Part shown: in pieces, positions 41,530 through 43,714 of the stretch
Position numbering within the stretch: the first letter of the stretch is position 1
Layout: each line of letters opens with the position of its first letter
Source of the DNA: Tidjanibacter sp.
GTDB taxonomy: Bacteria; Bacteroidota; Bacteroidia; Bacteroidales; Rikenellaceae
Assembly: GCA_017936005.1 (NCBI GenBank)
Contig: JAGBGK010000049.1
Span: forward strand, 1 to 43,714
DNA length: 43,714 bases
Reading direction: 5' to 3'
Translations under genes and position numbers: made by a program
Notes under the pieces: generated by a model
Seen by the model: the letters and a program-made list of their open reading frames with translations, nothing else
Database searches by the model: none
Told to the model about the DNA's origin: nothing

Positions 41530-43212
41530 CTATTTCTTCTGCAACTTTGCCCAAGTGTCTTTGAGGGTGACAGTGCGGTTGAAAACAACCTTTTCGGCCG
41601 TACTATCTTTGTCAACGCAGAAGTAGCCAACTCGCTCAAATTGGAACTTATCACCAACCTTTGCCTCGCCAAGCGACCTCTCACAATAGGCGGTTTTCAC
41701 AACAAGCGAGTTGGGATTAAGATAATCAAGGAATGTTTTACCCTCCTCGACATCATCAGGACTCTCCTTTGCAAATAAATTGTCGTAGAGCCTAACCTCC
41801 GCCTCAACTGCATCGGCAGCCGACACCCAATGGATAACACCCTTAACCTTGCGGCCATCGGACGAACCACCACCTGCCGACTCGGGGTCGTAGGTGCAGT
41901 GCAACTCCACAATATTGCCCTCGGCATCCTTAACCACCTCCTCACATTTGATAAGATAGCCATACCTCAGGCGCACCTCGCCATCAGGGCGAAGGCGATA
42001 GTAACCCTTAGGAGGCTCCTCCATAAAGTCGGCACGCTCGATGTAAATTTCCCTACCAAAGGGCACCTCACGACGACCAGCAGCCTCATCCTCGGGGTTG
42101 TTGACACAACTGAAATTCTCGGTTTTACCCTCGGGATAGTTGGTAATAACCACCTTCAAGGGGTCAACAACAGCCATCCTACGCTCGGCGGTCTTGTTCA
42201 AATCCTCCCTCACGCAATACTCCAACAGCGAAAGGTCAATCACATTATCCCTCTTTGCAACACCAACCCTCTCGGCAAAAGCACGGATGGATGCAGGGGT
42301 GTAACCCTTACGACGAAGAGCGCAAATGGTGGGCATTCGGGGGTCGTCCCAACCCGTAACAAATTGTTCCTTAACGAGTTGCAGCAATTTGCGCTTACTC
42401 ATAACGGTATAAGTGAGGTTCAACCTTGCGAATTCGTATTGGTGGCTGGGGAAGATGTCCAACTCCTGAATAAACCAATCGTAAAGGGGGCGATGAACGT
42501 CAAATTCGAGCGTACAGATCGAGTGGGTGATACGCTCGATGGAGTCGCTCTGGCCGTGGGCATAGTCATACATCGGGTAGATGCACCACTTGTTGCCCGT
42601 ACGGTGGTGTTCGGTGTGGAGGATGCGATAGAGAATGGGGTCGCGGAAGAGCATATTGGGGTGTGCCATATCAATTTTGGCCCTCAACACCTTCTCTCCG
42701 TCGGCATATTTTCCTGCCTTCATCTCCTCAAACAGTTGGAGGTTTTCCTCAACCGAACGATTGCGCCAAGGACTCTCGGTGCCAGGCTGCTGGATGGTAC
42801 CACGTCCGAGGCGAATTTGCTCTTGTGTTTGGTCATCAACATAGGCTTTTTCCTTCTTAATCAAGGTGATAGCCCACTCATACAATTGGTCGAAGTAGTC
42901 CGAAGCATAACGCTCAACGGCCCACTCGAAGCCGAGCCACTTGATGTCCTCCTTGATGGAGTCAACATACTCGGTGTCCTCTTTCACGGGGTTTGTGTCG
43001 TCGAAACGCAGGTTGCACTTACCGCCATAGCGCTGTGCGAGTCCGAAGTTCAGACAGATACTTTTGGCGTGTCCGATGTGCAGATAGCCGTTAGGCTCGG
43101 GCGGGAAACGAGTTTGAATAGTGTTTCCGGTCTCGGCGATATAGTTTTCGATAATCTCCTCAATGAAGTTGAGCGAGCGTTCTTTTACGGGTTCAGCTGT
43201 TTTTACCTCCAT
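41530..43212 (-). CDS. glnS: Glutamine-tRNA ligase
   Basis: GlnRS charges tRNA-Gln directly with glutamine. The 560-residue protein has the class I motifs [19 protein letters not shown] (HIGH) and VMSKRK (KMSKS), the DDTNP motif, and the two C-terminal anticodon-binding beta barrels (for example [11 protein letters not shown]). The start at 43212 is chosen because a TATTTTTG -7 box lies at 43252-43245, over a more upstream in-frame ATG at 43245. GlnRS is of eukaryotic-like origin in bacteria but is standard in Bacteroidetes. Confidence 0.97.
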   Translation of the reverse strand: MEVKTAEPVKERSLNFIEEIIENYIAETGNTIQTRFPPEPNGYLHIGHAKSICLNFGLAQRYGGKCNLRFDDTNPVKEDTEYVDSIKEDIKWLGFEWAVERYASDYFDQLYEWAITLIKKEKAYVDDQTQEQIRLGRGTIQQPGTESPWRNRSVEENLQLFEEMKAGKYADGEKVLRAKIDMAHPNMLFRDPILYRILHTEHHRTGNKWCIYPMYDYAHGQSDSIERITHSICTLEFDVHRPLYDWFIQELDIFPSHQYEFARLNLTYTVMSKRKLLQLVKEQFVTGWDDPRMPTICALRRKGYTPASIRAFAERVGVAKRDNVIDLSLLEYCVREDLNKTAERRMAVVDPLKVVITNYPEGKTENFSCVNNPEDEAAGRREVPFGREIYIERADFMEEPPKGYYRLRPDGEVRLRYGYLIKCEEVVKDAEGNIVELHCTYDPESAGGGSSDGRKVKGVIHWVSAADAVEAEVRLYDNLFAKESPDDVEEGKTFLDYLNPNSLVVKTAYCERSLGEAKVGDKFQFERVGYFCVDKDSTAEKVVFNRTVTLKDTWAKLQKK

Positions 43213-43244
43213 AAACCAACTAATGAATTTAGATTTAGAAAGCA

Positions 43245-43252
43245 CAAAAATA
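43245..43252 (-). promoter_or_regulatory. -7 box of glnS
   Basis: TATTTTTG on the minus strand; the upstream -33 area is occupied by a 7-bp tandem repeat (43260-43287). Confidence 0.55.
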
Positions 43253-43259
43253 ATAAATA

Positions 43260-43287
43260 GAATTGAGAATTGAGAATTGAGAATTGA
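43260..43287. repeat. Tandem repeat, 7-bp unit GAATTGA, four copies
   Basis: Four perfect head-to-tail copies, directly upstream of the glnS -7 box, covering roughly -20 to -45 of the promoter. Confidence 0.9.
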
Positions 43288-43327
43288 TAATTTTTGAATT
43301 TATGCTCAGATTGGGGGCTTTAATGAC

Positions 43328-43359
43328 AAGCGGTGCGCCCGAAGGCGCACCGCTTTTTT
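43328..43359. terminator. Strong hairpin in the glnS-queD gap
   Basis: A perfect 12-bp stem, AAGCGGTGCGCC (43328-43339) with GGCGCACCGCTT (43344-43355); loop CGAA on the plus strand and TTCG on the minus. The T-run is on the plus strand, although no plus-strand gene precedes it. Confidence 0.75.
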
Positions 43360-43374
43360 GACAGACCGCAAAAA

Positions 43375-43409
43375 AACTCTCGGGTATCTTTTTTTGTTAC
43401 CCGAGAGTT
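43375..43409 (-). terminator. Terminator of queD
   Basis: AACTCTCGGGTA (43375-43386) pairs with TACCCGAGAGTT (43398-43409); on the minus strand it is followed by a T-run. Confidence 0.8.
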
Positions 43410-43423
43410 CTTTTGTCTATTGT

Positions 43424-43451
43424 CGGTCGACGGTCGACGGTCGACGGTTGA
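43424..43451. repeat. Tandem repeat, 7-bp unit CGGTCGA, four copies
   Basis: Three exact copies and a fourth with one change (CGGTTGA), ending at the queD stop codon. Confidence 0.88.
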
Positions 43452-43452
43452 C

Positions 43453-43714
43453 TTAAAAAGTCAACTCCGCATAGGAGGTGGCTGTTTCGTGCAGGCGCAG
43501 TGTTTTGAGGCTCACCGAGAAGGGGAGTGCGGGAGCAATGAGGGCCGCAAAGTGGTGCAGCAGGTTCTCGCACGTAGGCTGCCAATCAACAACGTGTATC
43601 TTCGTAAAGTGGCGTTGCAGCACCTCCACAACCTCCTTGCTCTCCGGGGTGAGGCGTATCATAAACGAGTGGTCATAAGGCTTCACAACCACCTCATTAA
43701 CAGCCCTTTTCAGG
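43453..43714 (-). CDS. queD: 6-carboxytetrahydropterin synthase QueD family (partial, 3' part)
   Basis: The frame is open to the right edge, so the N-terminus is outside the window; 86 complete codons plus the stop are visible. The visible part starts LKRAVNEVVVKPYDHSFM, with the conserved DH of the zinc/active-site region, then the PTCENLLHHFA motif (PTxEN) and LHETATSYAEL, which carries the catalytic His and Glu. QueD converts dihydroneopterin triphosphate to 6-carboxytetrahydropterin in the queuosine/7-deazaguanine pathway. The related 6-pyruvoyltetrahydropterin synthase is the alternative name for the same fold. Confidence 0.88.
   Translation of the reverse strand, partial: LKRAVNEVVVKPYDHSFMIRLTPESKEVVEVLQRHFTKIHVVDWQPTCENLLHHFAALIAPALPFSVSLKTLRLHETATSYAELTF

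Noticed and set aside
41830-43260. 476-residue plus-strand frame opposite glnS
   Set aside because: Antisense shadow of glnS; the minus-strand protein carries all GlnRS motifs.
43260-43451. CRISPR array
   Set aside because: The repeats are 7 bp, directly adjacent and without spacers.

Overview
The window looks like ordinary chromosome from a member of the Bacteroidales (Bacteroidota). The evidence is: promoters of the Bacteroidetes type (a -7 box TAnnTTTG with TTG or TTTG 19-21 bases upstream) in front of most transcription units; almost no Shine-Dalgarno sequences; families typical of the phylum (Sb-PDE-type PHP protein, EF-G2, DUF4924, BspA-like lipoprotein with an N-terminal coiled coil, OMP_b-brl_2 barrels, PspC/PadR operon); and a tRNA without an encoded CCA. 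Base composition is near 50 % GC except for an AT-rich patch at about 30.7-32.0 kb. The genus cannot be fixed from the sequence; a Rikenellaceae/Alistipes-like organism is only a guess. No rRNA, IS element, prophage or CRISPR array was seen.

Layout. 0-2 kb: the 5' part of an EcoRI-type adenine methyltransferase (minus strand) behind a structured leader, then folA, an initiator tRNA and a possible tiny cysteine-ended peptide gene. 2-4.3 kb (minus): nrnA and a secreted PHP phosphodiesterase. 4.3-7.4 kb: an EF-G2 paralogue with broken GTPase motifs and a secreted protein. 7.5-11 kb: lipA-lipB-recJ. 11-12.7 kb: two small outer-membrane barrels. 12.7-14.4 kb (minus): a shrunken MqnA-like protein and CorA. 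14.5-18.1 kb: a DPP III-type peptidase and an M23 peptidase. 18.1-22.7 kb: ispD, a PH-domain membrane protein, lpxK, two tandem purine nucleoside phosphorylases and ssb. 22.7-27.5 kb: DUF456 (minus), a helical-repeat protein, ruvB and a FucP-like MFS transporter. 27.8-32 kb: DUF4924 (minus), a large coiled-coil/leucine-rich-repeat lipoprotein and an 88-residue orphan. 32.3-34.9 kb: an envelope-stress-like operon pspC-yqaE-pspC-padR-two membrane proteins. 34.9-41.4 kb: pheS, a TPR lipoprotein, an EnvC-like factor, ybeY and mnmG. 41.4-43.7 kb: two parS-like palindromes, glnS and the 3' part of queD (minus).

Most genes are housekeeping: lipoate synthesis, folate, isoprenoid and lipid A synthesis, purine salvage, DNA repair and recombination, translation and tRNA modification, cell-wall remodelling. 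The points most worth a second look are the pair of 16-bp palindromes matching the parS centromere consensus beside mnmG; the tandem PNP genes, the second of which carries the Asn-to-Asp change expected to switch base specificity to 6-aminopurines; the EF-G2 with degenerate G motifs; the MqnA-like protein that has lost its central region; the folded leader of the methyltransferase gene; and the mosaic surface lipoprotein.
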